This document shows positions 19,380 to 19,451 of a DNA stretch of 19,451 nt, piece by piece (the first letter of the stretch is position 1; each line of letters starts with the position of its first letter). The notes below the pieces were generated by a model, which was given only the letters and a program-made list of their open reading frames with translations, had not been told where the DNA came from and did no database searches. The stretch comes from Candidatus Igneacidithiobacillus taiwanensis. GTDB taxonomy: Bacteria > Pseudomonadota > Gammaproteobacteria > Acidithiobacillales > Acidithiobacillaceae. The position numbers were made by a program, and so were the translations under genes. The stretch is taken from positions 15,467-34,917 of the forward strand of contig DDOU01000017.1 of the NCBI GenBank assembly GCA_002341825.1, given 5' to 3'.

Positions 19380-19399
19380 ATTCTTCGAATTCGATGAAT
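19380..19399. repeat. 20-base near-perfect palindrome, possible operator
   Basis: ATTCTTCGAATTCGATGAAT equals its own reverse complement at 18 of 20 bases, with a fully symmetrical ten-base core, TCGAATTCGA. It is flanked by two copies of CTAGATT (19376-19382 and 19404-19410). It lies about 175 bases upstream of the acyltransferase start. The size and symmetry suit a dimeric repressor or activator, but no regulator can be named. Confidence 0.5.
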
Positions 19400-19407
19400 G
19401 TAACTAG

Positions 19408-19438
19408 ATTATCTCGTTCAATGTAAGGAATCGTTCAA
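19408..19438 (-). promoter_or_regulatory. Weak possible promoter for the acyltransferase gene
   Basis: On the minus strand TTGAAC (19433-19438) and GATAAT (19408-19413) resemble -35 and -10 elements, but the 19-base spacer is longer than ideal. If used, transcription would start near 19401, placing the palindrome at the start site and leaving a leader of nearly 200 bases. It is offered only as a candidate. Confidence 0.28.
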
Positions 19439-19440
19439 TG
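19414..19440. repeat. 10-base direct repeat, TCGTTCAATG twice
   Basis: TCGTTCAATG occurs at 19414-19423 and 19431-19440, a 17-base period. The copies are exact and the surrounding bases differ. They may be tandem protein-binding sites or the start of a longer repeat array cut off by the window edge. Confidence 0.5.
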
Positions 19441-19451
19441 CGCAAAGGGAT

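Larger units (their letters stand above)
19207..19451. other. Upstream region of the acyltransferase gene, no convincing gene
   Basis: The 245 bases to the window edge show no protein-like reading frame. On the minus strand the acyltransferase frame stays open to a TGA near 19436, but the translation does not resemble a ketosynthase C-terminus. A small hairpin, GCCTC (19285-19289) with GAGGC (19296-19300), lies in the presumed 5' leader. From about 19321 on, GC content is about 40% by my count, well below the rest of the window, and repeats are concentrated there. Confidence 0.6.

Overview
The window reads as a chromosomal stretch of a moderately GC-rich proteobacterium. The tRNAs carry an encoded CCA, the NADH dehydrogenase genes are in the proteobacterial order, and the block thrS-infC-rpmI-rplT-pheS-pheT-ihfA-merR-tRNA-Pro is the arrangement known from Gamma- and Betaproteobacteria. 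A DUF2818 gene behind nuoN is a betaproteobacterial trait. An Acidithiobacillus-like organism is my best guess, but nothing seen here proves a genus.

Region 1 (1-10387, + strand) is the distal part of a nuo operon. It holds the 3' end of nuoF, complete nuoG, H, I, J, K, L, M and N, and a 104-residue membrane protein of the DUF2818 type. Spacing is very tight: TGATG overlaps at nuoF/nuoG and nuoN/DUF2818, an ATGA overlap at nuoJ/nuoK, and gaps of 2 to 18 bases elsewhere. Together these genes encode most of the hydrophilic iron-sulfur chain and the whole proton-pumping membrane arm of respiratory complex I. NuoG keeps the four cysteines of the optional N7 cluster.

Region 2 (10384-17866, + strand) is a translation cluster. 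A promoter-like sequence overlapping the DUF2818 stop codon precedes tRNA-Val(GAC). A terminator-like hairpin sits between that tRNA and thrS, ending directly against the thrS ribosome-binding site. Then come thrS, infC (which appears to start at an ATC codon), rpmI, rplT, pheS (GTG start), pheT, ihfA and a small MerR-type regulator overlapping ihfA. A second promoter, again built over a stop codon, precedes tRNA-Pro(GGG).

Region 3 (17867-19451) is different. A convergent minus-strand gene encodes a free-standing polyketide-synthase-type acyltransferase. It begins in the linker that normally joins a ketosynthase to its acyltransferase and ends in the post-acyltransferase linker. Upstream of it lies about 245 bases with no convincing gene. 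The outer 130 bases of this drop to about 40% GC and hold a near-perfect 20-base palindrome and a 10-base direct repeat. This looks like the edge of an accessory or biosynthetic locus continuing beyond the window.

Most of the window is conserved core machinery. The points most worth a second look are the DUF2818 protein as a possible complex I partner, the N7 site in NuoG, the tRNA-hairpin-thrS leader, the ATC start of infC and the isolated acyltransferase with its upstream repeats.
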